Shown here one piece after another: positions 26,990 to 35,925 of a stretch of DNA of 64,000 nucleotides (positions within the stretch are counted from its first letter, which is position 1; the number at the start of each line of letters is the position of its first letter). The translations under genes and the position numbers were made by a program. The stretch is from Brevibacillus porteri. Lineage in GTDB: Bacteria > Bacillota > Bacilli > Brevibacillales > Brevibacillaceae. The stretch is from assembly GCF_003013475.1 (NCBI RefSeq), contig NZ_PXZO01000026.1:28928-92927 (forward strand), in the 5' to 3' direction. The notes beneath the pieces are model-generated. The model did no database searches. It was not told the DNA's origin and was given only the letters and a program-made list of their open reading frames with translations.

Positions 26990-28162
26990 CTACATCGGGA
27001 CGATCTTTCCGTAGGTACCGGCGCCGCCTTTTTGAACAGAGAGCTTTCCCTCTCGTGCGTGTACGATAAGCGATGCGATTTTCTCTCCGACAACAGGGGT
27101 GAGCTCTTCTTCGTTTACGCGATGCAATACGTTCATCTGTGTACCAAACGACCGATACAGCTTGTCCAACAATTTCGGACCGATTCCCGGAATGAATTCC
27201 AACGGGATTTGCTCGATATAAGGAGGACGGAACGCCGGATGCTGGCCGGCCTCTACATCCGCCAGCTGATCAATGCGCGCTGCAACCCCTCGCACAATTC
27301 GTTGGAAGCCGCATTCCGGACATTTGCCTGAGGCATCCGCCGCTAGTAAAGACTGGCACCCTTGGCACGCCGTCTGATGATACTTCCCAAGCTCGGGATG
27401 CAGACCGTAGTTCATATGAACCCTTCTGCCATCGATGCGCTTAATTGCTTTTACCCACTCTGCGAAGGAACGCTCTTGCATATATATCGCTTGATATTCC
27501 CGGCCTATCTTCGCCAAAGAATGGGCATCTGAGTTTGTGAGAAAGGTTTTGTCATGGAGCTCGGATATGCGGTCTGCCATGATGGTATTCGCACTCAATC
27601 CCAACTCAACTGCATAGATAAGCGATGGATCAAGCACTTCGGCCATCGAATCCGTACAGCTCCCATACAACCCTTTATGCGGCGTAAAAACATGTGCCGG
27701 GATCAAGAGGCCCTGCAATTGATCGACACAGGCTTGTAGTTCCCTCAGTGATGTGTAGATACGCTGAGAACTTAAATGCACATTTTTGCAGCGTTCAGAC
27801 AGCCACGCAGTAATTTGCTTCATTTCTTGCAGTTTCGGCAGATAAACGAGAAAATGAGCTGCACCACGCCCTGGCTCCTTGATTTCTACTTCGCACCCCA
27901 AGAGTAGCAATGTATCTTTGTAGGAAATTCCTCCATCCACCTGTTCAGTGGCTAATCCCTTTTCCAACAGATCTACCAGCTCATCCTGAACCTCCGGCGA
28001 ATGTGCATCGATAATCCCGATGACATCCATCCCTTTTTTATCTGAGGCTTCCTCCAAAATTTTCGTGAGTGTCATTTGGCGAGAAGCCGTTATTTTCACA
28101 GGATTACCGGTCCACGTACCACCGATGTGAATATGCATGTCGCAAAAATACGAAGAAAGCAT
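26990..28162 (-). CDS. Endonuclease Q/YqxK-like PHP-domain protein
   Basis: 390 residues from the ATG at 28160-28162, four bases after the nudF stop; a longer frame would run far into nudF. The N-terminal PHP domain (CDMHIHIGG, GIIDAHSPE, TNSDAHS) provides a metal site for phosphoester cleavage. A small zinc ribbon (CQGCQ...CPECG, about residues 295-315) and a helix-hairpin-helix-like end (FIPGIGPKLLDKL) suggest DNA binding. Homologues include archaeal EndoQ and B. subtilis YqxK, which act on or are predicted to act on damaged DNA. The exact substrate here is unknown. Confidence 0.8.
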   Translation of the reverse strand: MLSSYFCDMHIHIGGTWTGNPVKITASRQMTLTKILEEASDKKGMDVIGIIDAHSPEVQDELVDLLEKGLATEQVDGGISYKDTLLLLGCEVEIKEPGRGAAHFLVYLPKLQEMKQITAWLSERCKNVHLSSQRIYTSLRELQACVDQLQGLLIPAHVFTPHKGLYGSCTDSMAEVLDPSLIYAVELGLSANTIMADRISELHDKTFLTNSDAHSLAKIGREYQAIYMQERSFAEWVKAIKRIDGRRVHMNYGLHPELGKYHQTACQGCQSLLAADASGKCPECGFQRIVRGVAARIDQLADVEAGQHPAFRPPYIEQIPLEFIPGIGPKLLDKLYRSFGTQMNVLHRVNEEELTPVVGEKIASLIVHAREGKLSVQKGGAGTYGKIVPM

Positions 28163-28166
28163 AGTA

Positions 28167-28733
28167 CTAGCCACGTTCACGTAGCATTTTGTTTTCCCAC
28201 GCAAACAATGCCACGACTGTCTTGGCATCGCGAATTTCTCCACTTTGATGCAGAGCATGCGCTTCTTCCAATGTTACTTCCAGCACATCGACGAACTCAT
28301 CCTCGTCCGGCTTGCTTTCTCCTTTTTTCAAGCCAGTGGCCACAAAAACATGTAAAATTTCATCCGCGAAGCCTGGAGATGTGTAAAAAGAGCTGAGCGG
28401 TGTGTACTGACTCGCAACGTAGCCGGTCTCTTCCTCCAGCTCGCGCATTGCACACGCAAGCGGCTCTTCCCCTGGCTCCAGCTTTCCTGCTGGGATTTCC
28501 ACGATCGTACCCTCCAATGGCTTGCGGAACTGTCGAACTACAACCATTTTGTTATCATCTGTTATCGGCATTACAGCAACCGCACCTTGATGATTCACGA
28601 TTTCTCGCTTGGCTGTGTTGCCATTGGGCAGAAGGACCTCATCTACCTTGACCTTAATAATTCTTCCGTCATAAATCGGTTGACTGGAAATGGTTTTTTC
28701 ATATAAGTGATCATATTTACTCACTGTCGTCAT
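28167..28733 (-). CDS. nudF: ADP-ribose pyrophosphatase (Nudix hydrolase)
   Basis: Hydrolyses ADP-ribose to AMP and ribose-5-phosphate. The Nudix box GKLEPGEEPLACAMRELEEETGY is intact, and TSPGFADEILHVF follows as in B. subtilis NudF. The start is uncertain: ATGs at 28736 and 28733 and a GTG at 28724 all lie near AAAAAAGG. The middle ATG is reported. It is followed at four bases by the YqxK-like gene. Confidence 0.92.
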   Translation of the reverse strand: MTTVSKYDHLYEKTISSQPIYDGRIIKVKVDEVLLPNGNTAKREIVNHQGAVAVMPITDDNKMVVVRQFRKPLEGTIVEIPAGKLEPGEEPLACAMRELEEETGYVASQYTPLSSFYTSPGFADEILHVFVATGLKKGESKPDEDEFVDVLEVTLEEAHALHQSGEIRDAKTVVALFAWENKMLRERG

Positions 28734-28829
28734 CATCCTTTTTTCATGAAGTCGTTCTAAATCGTCGATTCCCTCCATAAGTTGGGAGCATAGAGCTTGT
28801 CCATCTTATTGTATCGGAGGAGATTATGA

Positions 28830-28970
28830 ATGAAAACATATGTTAGCGAAAACCAATTGCGTATGGTCGGGAAAGCTTGGGAGATCAAGGCTGCACTTCG
28901 TTCCTGGTCAAATAAAGACCTAACGCTTCAAGCGTACTTAATGAAGCGGGCAAATGCGGGGCGTCGTTAA
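28830..28970 (+). CDS. mciZ: MciZ-like inhibitor of FtsZ (46 residues)
   Basis: A plus-strand ORF with a strong GGAGGAG site 7 bases before the ATG at 28830. The predicted 46-residue peptide contains VGKAWEIKAALRSW. It closely parallels the core of B. subtilis MciZ (VGKAWEIRAKLKEY, 40 residues, from memory), the mother-cell peptide that caps FtsZ filaments. Its place beside nudF also matches B. subtilis. Unusually, its last 28 codons overlap in antisense the 3' end of the DUF3866 gene. No clear sigma-E promoter was seen upstream. Confidence 0.8.
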   Translation: MKTYVSENQLRMVGKAWEIKAALRSWSNKDLTLQAYLMKRANAGRR

Positions 28971-30084
28971 CGGTTTGGACGATGTAGCCCAAACTGTTGT
29001 CTACATAATCGGCAGCCATCCATGCCGTCTGAAAAGGTGCAGGGTCCTCTTGCCAATTTCGTCCCATCGTAGAAAAGGACAAGCCATACCCCTTTTCCAG
29101 CGCTGCTAGTTCTGATTGGTCTGGGACTTTTCCTTTTATGAAAATATGCTTCCCCGCAACTTCTAGCGTTTTCAATTGCCGTGAAAGGACTTCATCTCTT
29201 TCATCTCCGAAAATCGGAATGGTAACCAGGGCAGGACAAAGAGCAAATCGGTTTAATATCGATACAGTATGATGACTGACACCGTAATGCCTGGTACGTG
29301 GGTCACCAAAGCTGATTCGTGGAATAAAAAAGGGCGTTCCACCGAGAGTAGATATGGCATGAATGACCTCAGCTAACTGAATTCCCGAGAAGCCGTAAGG
29401 TGTACCTGTACCTGCTACCCCAGGTCCCAACATACAAACAATAATATCGGCATGCTCTACATGGCGCGCCGCCAACAAGCCACTATGAATCGTCAGCGAC
29501 TCGCGATCTCCACCCCACGCATGACCTGTCGTTACTGTCGCAGCCAAGCTCCCGACTGCTTTTAATTGCTGGACATGCTGACTCAAGGCAATCGGCAAGG
29601 ATGCACCGTCTGGCATGACATATACGATACGGACATTTGGATTTTTTTTATGCAAAGCAAGGACAGCAACAGGTAGAAGACTGTGCAGCTCTCCGACCAA
29701 AACAGGGGTACCTTCCAAGGATAGGTCATCTTGCACAAACAAAGGGTGGTACGGGCTAGTCTGTTCTTCTACCGAATCAACCGCGAGCTGCCATGGCGAA
29801 TAGCGCATTTTCATGACATGCCCCCACTCATTCGGAAGAACATCGGTTTCCTCCTGTTGGGTAACCTTCCCTACAACAAAGTGATACCCGCCTGTCCCCA
29901 ATTCAAGGCGAACAGCAGTTGTATTGATCAAGAGTAAATCGCCACTGCTATAATCCTCCTGCAAAAAAGACAGCACTCTCTCCATTTTGTATCCAGCAAC
30001 CGATTCTATCCGGACTTCGAGTATCTGCATCCCTGTTTGCTTTTCCAGAACTTTTTGGACCGTCCCCACTGCCAAACGGAGCAC
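28885..30084 (-). CDS. DUF3866 family protein
   Basis: A 399-residue soluble protein that appears to belong to DUF3866, a conserved family of unknown function in spore formers. GTG start at 30082-30084, 8 bases after AAGGGGG. Glycine-rich stretches and GPGVAGTGTPYGFSG are visible, but no known catalytic motif. Its 3' end overlaps the convergent mciZ-like gene by 86 bases. Confidence 0.7.
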   Translation of the reverse strand: MLRLAVGTVQKVLEKQTGMQILEVRIESVAGYKMERVLSFLQEDYSSGDLLLINTTAVRLELGTGGYHFVVGKVTQQEETDVLPNEWGHVMKMRYSPWQLAVDSVEEQTSPYHPLFVQDDLSLEGTPVLVGELHSLLPVAVLALHKKNPNVRIVYVMPDGASLPIALSQHVQQLKAVGSLAATVTTGHAWGGDRESLTIHSGLLAARHVEHADIIVCMLGPGVAGTGTPYGFSGIQLAEVIHAISTLGGTPFFIPRISFGDPRTRHYGVSHHTVSILNRFALCPALVTIPIFGDERDEVLSRQLKTLEVAGKHIFIKGKVPDQSELAALEKGYGLSFSTMGRNWQEDPAPFQTAWMAADYVDNSLGYIVQTVNDAPHLPASLSTLEALGLYLTRNEVQP

Positions 30085-30185
30085 TCAGCTTCCCCCTTTC
30101 ATTCCTGCCTCGTCCCCACTTTCTATTCAGTCTATGATGAACAGTGCTTGTCTCAATCATGCAAACGAGTAAGAGAACGTACAAA

Positions 30186-30220
30186 AAGGCCGGAACCCCT
30201 CGCGAGGAGATTCCGACCTT
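30186..30220 (-). terminator. Terminator after yqjE
   Basis: The 10-bp stem AAGGTCGGAA/TTCCGGCCTT (one G-U) is followed by TTTTT on the minus strand, just past the peptidase stop. Confidence 0.9.
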
Positions 30221-30227
30221 CTTTTGA

Positions 30228-31349
30228 TTACTCTTGTACTTCTGCAATAACAGCAAGCACCAGCTCAGCCGCTTTGTTCAGTTCAGCGATTGGCATGCGC
30301 TCGCTTTTGGTATGGATTTCTTCATAGCCGATGGCAAAGTTTACGCTTGGCACGTTGTAGCCGTTAAATACGTTACCGTCGCTTCCGCCGCCGCTTGCAA
30401 CGAGCTCAGGATTGCGGTCTACACGCTTAACCGCTGCAATCGCTTTTTGTACAACAGGCGTTTCTTCGTTGAATTTGTAGCCGTGGTACATAAAAATAAC
30501 GTCATTTTCGCAAGTCGCACCCATTTCGGCTGCCACTTCTTCAAATGCTGTCGTCATTTTCTTCACTTGCGCTTCCAGCTTGTCCATGACCAAGCTGCGA
30601 GCCTCTGACCAAATTTCCACATAATCCGTTACGATATTGTACGCTTTACCGCCTTCAAAACGACCGATGTTTGCAGTTGTGTCCGCATCGATACGGCCTA
30701 GTGGCATACGGGAAATGGCTTTACTTGCAACCGATATAGCACTGATGCCATCCTCTGGATTCACACCTGCATGCGCTGCTTTGCCGTAAATTTTGGTTAC
30801 GATGCGATATTGTCCAGCACCAGCTACTGTAATTTTTCCAACCGGACCTTCCGAATCGAGGATGAAGCCCATTTCTGCTTTCAGCAGGCTGGAATCCATT
30901 GCGCGGGAGCCTACAAGTCCTGACTCTTCTCCCACAGTCAATACTACTTGGATCGTTGGATGTGGCAAGTTTTGCTCTTTCATGCTGCGAATACCTTCAA
31001 AGATCGCCGCGATTCCTGCTTTGTCATCCGCACCGAGGATCGTCGTTCCATCGGAATAAATATAGCCATCGCGAATTTGTGGCTTGATTCCGTTTCCTGG
31101 CACAACCGTATCCATATGACTGCTAAACAGGATAGTCGGACCGTTTCCAGTTCCTTCTAAGGTTGCAATCAGATTGTTGGCACCATGTCCGGTTTTCGCT
31201 GCTGCGTCATCCTCTTCGACGGTAAAGCCCATCTCAATCAGTTTTTCTTTGAGCACCTTATTGATCTCTGCTTCGTTCTTCGTTTCACTGTCAATTTGGA
31301 CGAGCTCTAAAAATTCATTTAACAAACGCTCTTGGTTGATCGTACTCAC
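30228..31349 (-). CDS. yqjE: M20 family (peptidase T-like) metallopeptidase YqjE
   Basis: 373 residues. Zinc-site motifs of M20 peptidases are visible: FSSHMDTV, GADDKAG, GEESGLVGS and a distal His near the C-terminus (EEIHTKSE). A dimerisation domain lies in the middle (about 180-290). The family is annotated as tripeptidase T-like; substrates are unproven. GTG start at 31349 after GGAGG. In B. subtilis yqjE lies near yqjC, and the same pairing is present here. Confidence 0.88.
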   Translation of the reverse strand: MSTINQERLLNEFLELVQIDSETKNEAEINKVLKEKLIEMGFTVEEDDAAAKTGHGANNLIATLEGTGNGPTILFSSHMDTVVPGNGIKPQIRDGYIYSDGTTILGADDKAGIAAIFEGIRSMKEQNLPHPTIQVVLTVGEESGLVGSRAMDSSLLKAEMGFILDSEGPVGKITVAGAGQYRIVTKIYGKAAHAGVNPEDGISAISVASKAISRMPLGRIDADTTANIGRFEGGKAYNIVTDYVEIWSEARSLVMDKLEAQVKKMTTAFEEVAAEMGATCENDVIFMYHGYKFNEETPVVQKAIAAVKRVDRNPELVASGGGSDGNVFNGYNVPSVNFAIGYEEIHTKSERMPIAELNKAAELVLAVIAEVQE

Positions 31350-31440
31350 ACTCGTTACCTCCTGATCGTACTGCCCGATTTTGGTACATATTCACAAGTT
31401 CCAGTATACCGCAAAAAAATTTTTTCTACTACGTAAACGC

Positions 31441-31857
31441 CTATGATTCTTTCGGATATTGGCATAGCTCATACAAAACGCCATTCGCTGCCTTTGGATG
31501 CAAAAATCCAATCAAAGCATCGTGCGCACCCGCTTTGGGGATCTCGTGAATGAGAGGTACACCTTGCTCTTTTAATGTGGCTAGACGACCCGCAACATCA
31601 TCCACATCAAAAGCAATGTGGTGAATGCCTTCTCCGCGTTTTTCCATAAATTTTGCTATTGGACTCTCATCACTTAACGGTTCTAGTAATTCAATATGAC
31701 TTTCCCCGATCTTTAAAAAAGCCACTTGTACTTGTTCGCTCTCTACGATTTCGGTTCCAACCAACTCCAATCCCAATTGCTCGGTATAAAAGGGAAGCGT
31801 CTTTTCCAAGCTTTTTACCGCAATGCCGATATGGGCAATTTTATTCGGTGCGCTCAC
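31441..31857 (-). CDS. mce: Methylmalonyl-CoA epimerase (VOC family)
   Basis: 138 residues of two babbabb VOC modules. Metal ligands are plausible at HIGIAV, HIELLEP, HHIAFDV and the C-terminal YELCQ. It is the family that interconverts the methylmalonyl-CoA epimers in propionate and branched-chain degradation. That fits the bkd operon 3 kb away, although no mutase or carboxylase is inside the window. GTG start at 31857 after AAAGGATG. Confidence 0.88.
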   Translation of the reverse strand: MSAPNKIAHIGIAVKSLEKTLPFYTEQLGLELVGTEIVESEQVQVAFLKIGESHIELLEPLSDESPIAKFMEKRGEGIHHIAFDVDDVAGRLATLKEQGVPLIHEIPKAGAHDALIGFLHPKAANGVLYELCQYPKES

Positions 31858-32022
31858 GAATCATCATCCTTTTGTAAGTGGTTGTCTCATTGGCTACATT
31901 TCGGTACAATTTCAGCATGGGCGAAAAAAAGAAAGCCAATGATATCCTTTTCTTCATTCTAGCACAGCCACTTACAGAATCACCTGATAATTTCCTCTAC
32001 CTTGAAAGGAGGTTTGATTAGA

Positions 32023-32109
32023 ATGAGACACCAGTCGCTCTTTGCAAAAATCCTGATCGGCATTCTAATACTCTCACTCATCGTTCCCACGTTTTTTTAC
32101 TTTCAATAA
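32023..32109 (+). CDS. 28-residue membrane peptide, possibly Prli42-like
   Basis: A plus-strand ORF with a very strong AAAGGAGG site 10 bases before the ATG. The peptide has a short basic N-terminus (RHQSLFAK) and a single hydrophobic helix of about 18 residues. It is divergent from mce and is followed by a bidirectional terminator. Size, topology and position near yqjE/mce suggest the Prli42 stressosome anchor family of Firmicutes; sequence alone is too short to prove this. Confidence 0.55.
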   Translation: MRHQSLFAKILIGILILSLIVPTFFYFQ

Positions 32110-32129
32110 ACGAGTGATGATAAACAAGT

Positions 32130-32168
32130 AAAAACCCCTTTCCGACCGAAAAGCGGAAAGGGGTTTTT
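32130..32168. terminator. Bidirectional terminator
   Basis: A perfect 15-bp stem, AAAAACCCCTTTCCG with CGGAAAGGGGTTTTT. It serves the 28-residue plus-strand gene and the convergent repeat-protein gene. Confidence 0.95.
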
Positions 32169-32187
32169 CGTTTGTCCCAGCTTGTTT

Positions 32188-34326
32188 TTATTTGTATACG
32201 TATACGCTTGGAGCAGCCCAGCCGACTTTGTAACCAAGATTATCCGTAACGGTACGGATTGGGATCATTGGCATGCCGTTTTTGAGAACAACAGGTGTTG
32301 GCAATTGGATATCCGTTTTGCCTACTTTTGCTGTTTTCGACCCAACTGTAAACTTCACGACTTTGGTTCCACTGATAACAGCAACACTTGTATTGTTCCA
32401 TTGCGTAGTCAGTGCCAATCCTTCTTTAAAGAATTGGGCTGGAACCATGGTCGTATTACCATCTGCAAGGTAAGGAGCTACAGAGAGAGGATACGTTTTG
32501 CCATTCAGGCTGAAGTTTGCTGTATTTACTTTAAAGGAAGCCGCGTTCGCTGGAATAGCTGTCGATGGCTGTTGTGGTGTTGGCGTTCCAGGCTTTGGTT
32601 GAGCCGGAGAAGGCATCCCTACACCAACAGCACGCGCAAACAGCAAGCCTCTTTCTTCGGAAGTAAATACGCTAATGCTATATGTGTTTTTCACAGCAGG
32701 GTTTACGATGTTCGCCGCTGGATTGATCACGATAGTAGCATTTGTTGCCGCAGGAATATCCTGAGACGGATAAATCAGAACGTTTTGTCCACGAACCGCA
32801 ACAAAATTCGCACCTGCACCATTCACAGAGATGTTAGCTGGCGCGATGTAAGCCGGTACCTTGTAGCCTACCGGGAATACGATCTCGATGAAATCGCGCT
32901 GTTTTTGCAGACCAACACCCAATCCTTTGATTGCCACGTTCACACCCGTCTGCTTGCCAAGTGCATTTTGTGTCAATGCGATAGTTGCGGTGCTGTTGTT
33001 AGTAGTTGTATTTGGTACAGGTATTGGAGTTGTCGGGTTGGTTGGCGTCGGGTTCACCGAAGAGCCACCGATGCTGAAGGATTTGGATTCCAAAGTTCTT
33101 CCGGAAACAGTAGCCTTCAACGTATAGCTACCCGCTGCTTTTGGATTCGAAATCCACGCTCCGTAAGTAACTTCAACCTTCACTTTGCTATTGGTACCGA
33201 AGTTGGTTGGCGCTACCAACGCGATTCTATTTCCAACTGCAGTTGCTTTTTTCGCTGGTTTCCCATTGAGCAAAAAGTCTGATGCAGTCAAAATACCCGG
33301 TACCATGTCAGATGATGGGAATTCAAGAACTAGTTCCCCATCTGCTTTCAATTCTTTGCTACCGAAATCAGCATCAAAGGTGTAGCTGGTGCGAGCGCCT
33401 GCGCCCGGATCGGACAGGTTCACAGTAAAGCTGTCGGAAGCGCTGCTAGGAGTAGAGGAACCGTTCTTAGTAATTTCAACATCCTCTGATTCGTATGTAG
33501 TTCCATCATATTTCACTTTGAAAACGTGCTTGCCTCCGGAATTAGGGTTCTCGATTCCAGCATCCTTGTCAAATTCCACGGTGATGTAATCATCTGCGTC
33601 TGCACCACTCGGAATTTTGACATCAACGGTACTGCCACTAACACTGACAGATTTCGCTGTATAGCCGTTTACTTTTACATCCTCTTCATCAATGCTTGAT
33701 GGCAGCATGTTTTTATCTGGGAAAGTGACAGTAATCGTGGAGTTTGACTCCAGCTCATCACTTCCTTTGAGAGAAATTTTGCCAAGCTTGAGGCTGACTT
33801 TTTCTCCTGCTGCTTTGCTGCTCAACGATACTGCGTAATCTTTGCTGGACTTGCTACTGCTGTCCGAGCTGCTTTTTTTGATATCTACATCTTCCGATTC
33901 CGAATCCTCGTCACCCGCTTCTACACTTACGCTGTATGAACCTTTGTCATCGGGATTCGTGATACCGCTCGTAATTTTAATCTTTATTTTATCGCCTTCA
34001 TCTAAATCTTCATCAGTCTTGATTGTAATTTCGCCTTTAGAAACACTTACTTTCTTCACATCGAAGCTAGCATCAATATCGTCCGTATCAATGTCATCGT
34101 CGATATCAAAATCAGAATCGAAATCAATAGTAATGGATTCTCCACTTTCCAGATCTTCTTCTAGCTTGAATTCAATTGTGTAGTCACTTTCTTTACCTGC
34201 ACCATCGTTGTCAGCCGTTACCGACAATTTTTCAATAGCATGTGCTTGCTGCGGTACTGCCACAAATGGTGTAGCGGCCAGCGCTGATGCTAGCACTATT
34301 GGTAGTGCTTTTTTACTTTTCTCCAT
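32188..34326 (-). CDS. Secreted four-repeat protein with copper-amine-oxidase-N-like C-terminus
   Basis: 712 residues with a signal peptide (about 1-30, ending in AHA). Four tandem beta-rich repeats of about 115 residues (about 33-150, 165-287, 299-420, 446-570) share hydrophobic strands and a recurring G-I-x-NP-x-x-x-G-S/T-Y end. The first is extremely Asp-rich, suggesting Ca2+ binding. A Pro/Thr linker precedes a C-terminal domain (about 596-712) of the copper amine oxidase N-terminal type, common in Brevibacillus and Paenibacillus secreted proteins, with two NGMPMIPIRTV/VPAQFF-like units. No sortase or SLH anchor is visible. Function unknown; probably an extracellular or wall-bound protein. 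Confidence 0.85.
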   Translation of the reverse strand: MEKSKKALPIVLASALAATPFVAVPQQAHAIEKLSVTADNDGAGKESDYTIEFKLEEDLESGESITIDFDSDFDIDDDIDTDDIDASFDVKKVSVSKGEITIKTDEDLDEGDKIKIKITSGITNPDDKGSYSVSVEAGDEDSESEDVDIKKSSSDSSSKSSKDYAVSLSSKAAGEKVSLKLGKISLKGSDELESNSTITVTFPDKNMLPSSIDEEDVKVNGYTAKSVSVSGSTVDVKIPSGADADDYITVEFDKDAGIENPNSGGKHVFKVKYDGTTYESEDVEITKNGSSTPSSASDSFTVNLSDPGAGARTSYTFDADFGSKELKADGELVLEFPSSDMVPGILTASDFLLNGKPAKKATAVGNRIALVAPTNFGTNSKVKVEVTYGAWISNPKAAGSYTLKATVSGRTLESKSFSIGGSSVNPTPTNPTTPIPVPNTTTNNSTATIALTQNALGKQTGVNVAIKGLGVGLQKQRDFIEIVFPVGYKVPAYIAPANISVNGAGANFVAVRGQNVLIYPSQDIPAATNATIVINPAANIVNPAVKNTYSISVFTSEERGLLFARAVGVGMPSPAQPKPGTPTPQQPSTAIPANAASFKVNTANFSLNGKTYPLSVAPYLADGNTTMVPAQFFKEGLALTTQWNNTSVAVISGTKVVKFTVGSKTAKVGKTDIQLPTPVVLKNGMPMIPIRTVTDNLGYKVGWAAPSVYVYK

Positions 34327-34530
34327 GTTTTTCCTCCCATAATTACCCTTAATCTGGAAATTCTCTCTAGCGGGACGCTACCAGTCTACCACAAATGCTA
34401 TCTGGTGGGAATCTCTTCTAGATCATTTATGAGACTTACTGGCTCCAATTGGTAAGACGAAAATGTCTCGGAAAAAGTTACATACGTAATGATCGATTTG
34501 GAAAAATTTTTTTGTCATTCTTTTATCAAA

Positions 34531-34559
34531 AAAACCAGGTCTTTACTTGACCTGGTTTT
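34531..34559 (-). terminator. Terminator of the bkd operon
   Basis: An 11-bp stem, AAAACCAGGTC with GACCTGGTTTT, followed by a T run, 9 bases past the bkdB stop. Confidence 0.95.
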
Positions 34560-34567
34560 TCGACACC

Positions 34568-35905
34568 CTAGTACAGCTTGGTATTCGGACCTACATTTTC
34601 AAGCTTTTGTTTCACACTCTGAAGGAATCGTCCGCAAATCAGACCATCCAGCACGCGATGATCCAAGGACATGCACAGATTGACCATCGAACGCACTGCA
34701 ATCATGTCGTTAATGACGACAGGGCGTTTCACAATGGATTCGACACTAAGTATCGCAGCTTGCGGAGCATTGATAATCGGTTGGGACAAGACAGAGCCAA
34801 AAGAGCCTGTGTTGTTAACCGTAAAGGTCCCGCCTGTCATGTCATCCATTGTCAATTTCCCTGCACGGGTGCGTGCTGCTAGATCATCGACTGCCTTAGC
34901 AATACCAAGAATTGATTTTTGATCAGCATGCTTGATGACAGGAACATAGAGAGCATCTTCCGTGGCTACTGCGATGGAGATGTTGATGTCCTTTTTCACG
35001 ATGATTTTGTCGTGTGCCCATGTGGAATTGATCATCGGGTACTCTTTCAACGCTTCTACAACCGCTTTGATAAAGAACGGAAGGAATGTGAGGTTGAGCC
35101 CTTCTTTTTTCGCAAATTCACCTTTTGCCTGATTGCGGAAGTTAACGAGATTAGTCACGTCTACTTCGACCATCGTCCAAGCGTGTGGAGCTTCGTGCTT
35201 GCTCTGTACCATCCGGTTTGCAATCGTACGACGAATCGACGTTACGGGTACAACTTGATCACCGCTTGCAACCGGTATTTCTACGGAAACAGCAGGAGTC
35301 GAAGCTGGTGCTGACGGCACAGGTGTTGAAACGATAGTAGATTGTTCGACTGCTGCCACGGGCTCCTGCACGACTGTTTCTTTCACTGTCTCAGCTGGCT
35401 TTTGGCCGCCCGCGTCGATAATCGCTTGGACATCTTTGCGCGTAATACGACCGCCTGCTCCAGTCCCTACAACGCGGGACAAATCAATGCCATGTTGCTG
35501 TGAAAGCATGACTACAGCAGGTGAATAACGTTGTTTTGGTCCATCAATGACTGGTGCTTGCTGAATCGATACCGCCGGCGTAGCTGCCTTTGGCTGCTCG
35601 GTTGCAGGCGCTTGTGGAGCCGTAGTTTCCGGTGTGCTAGCAGGCGCTGCAGTTCCACCTTCCGCTCCACTTTCTTCTATATATAGGATCAATGTGCCGA
35701 CAGCGACTGTCTCACCTTCTGGTACGACGATCTCAGTAACTCGACCTGAAACGGTAGAAGGAACCTCTGCGTTTACTTTATCCGTCGTCACTTCAGCCAG
35801 CGAATCGTATTTCTTCACCGTGTCGCCTACATTGACCAACCATTTACTGATGGTGCCCTCGGTCACGCTCTCTCCGAGCTGGGGCATAAGTACTTTCGTT
35901 GCCAT
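34568..35905 (-). CDS. bkdB: Branched-chain 2-oxo acid dehydrogenase E2 (lipoamide acyltransferase)
   Basis: 445 residues from the ATG at 35903-35905 after AGGAGG. The N-terminal lipoyl domain has the lipoylated lysine in TTDKVNAE (Lys43). An Ala/Pro/Thr linker, a peripheral subunit-binding domain (YSPAVVMLSQQHGIDL) and the catalytic domain ending in HRVLDG follow. It transfers the acyl group to CoA in the core of the complex. Last gene of the bkd operon. Pyruvate E2 is the alternative; the leucine dehydrogenase and BkdR neighbours argue for branched-chain substrates. Confidence 0.92.
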   Translation of the reverse strand: MATKVLMPQLGESVTEGTISKWLVNVGDTVKKYDSLAEVTTDKVNAEVPSTVSGRVTEIVVPEGETVAVGTLILYIEESGAEGGTAAPASTPETTAPQAPATEQPKAATPAVSIQQAPVIDGPKQRYSPAVVMLSQQHGIDLSRVVGTGAGGRITRKDVQAIIDAGGQKPAETVKETVVQEPVAAVEQSTIVSTPVPSAPASTPAVSVEIPVASGDQVVPVTSIRRTIANRMVQSKHEAPHAWTMVEVDVTNLVNFRNQAKGEFAKKEGLNLTFLPFFIKAVVEALKEYPMINSTWAHDKIIVKKDINISIAVATEDALYVPVIKHADQKSILGIAKAVDDLAARTRAGKLTMDDMTGGTFTVNNTGSFGSVLSQPIINAPQAAILSVESIVKRPVVINDMIAVRSMVNLCMSLDHRVLDGLICGRFLQSVKQKLENVGPNTKLY

Positions 35906-35925
35906 GATCCTTGGTCCTCCTCGCC

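Noticed and set aside
32182..33282. Long plus-strand ORF of 366 residues opposite the repeat protein
   Set aside because: Antisense shadow of a gene with signal peptide and domains; composition unlike a protein and it crosses the terminator area.
34489..34683. Plus-strand ORF over the bkd terminator
   Set aside because: Shadow of bkdB and its terminator; no ribosome site.
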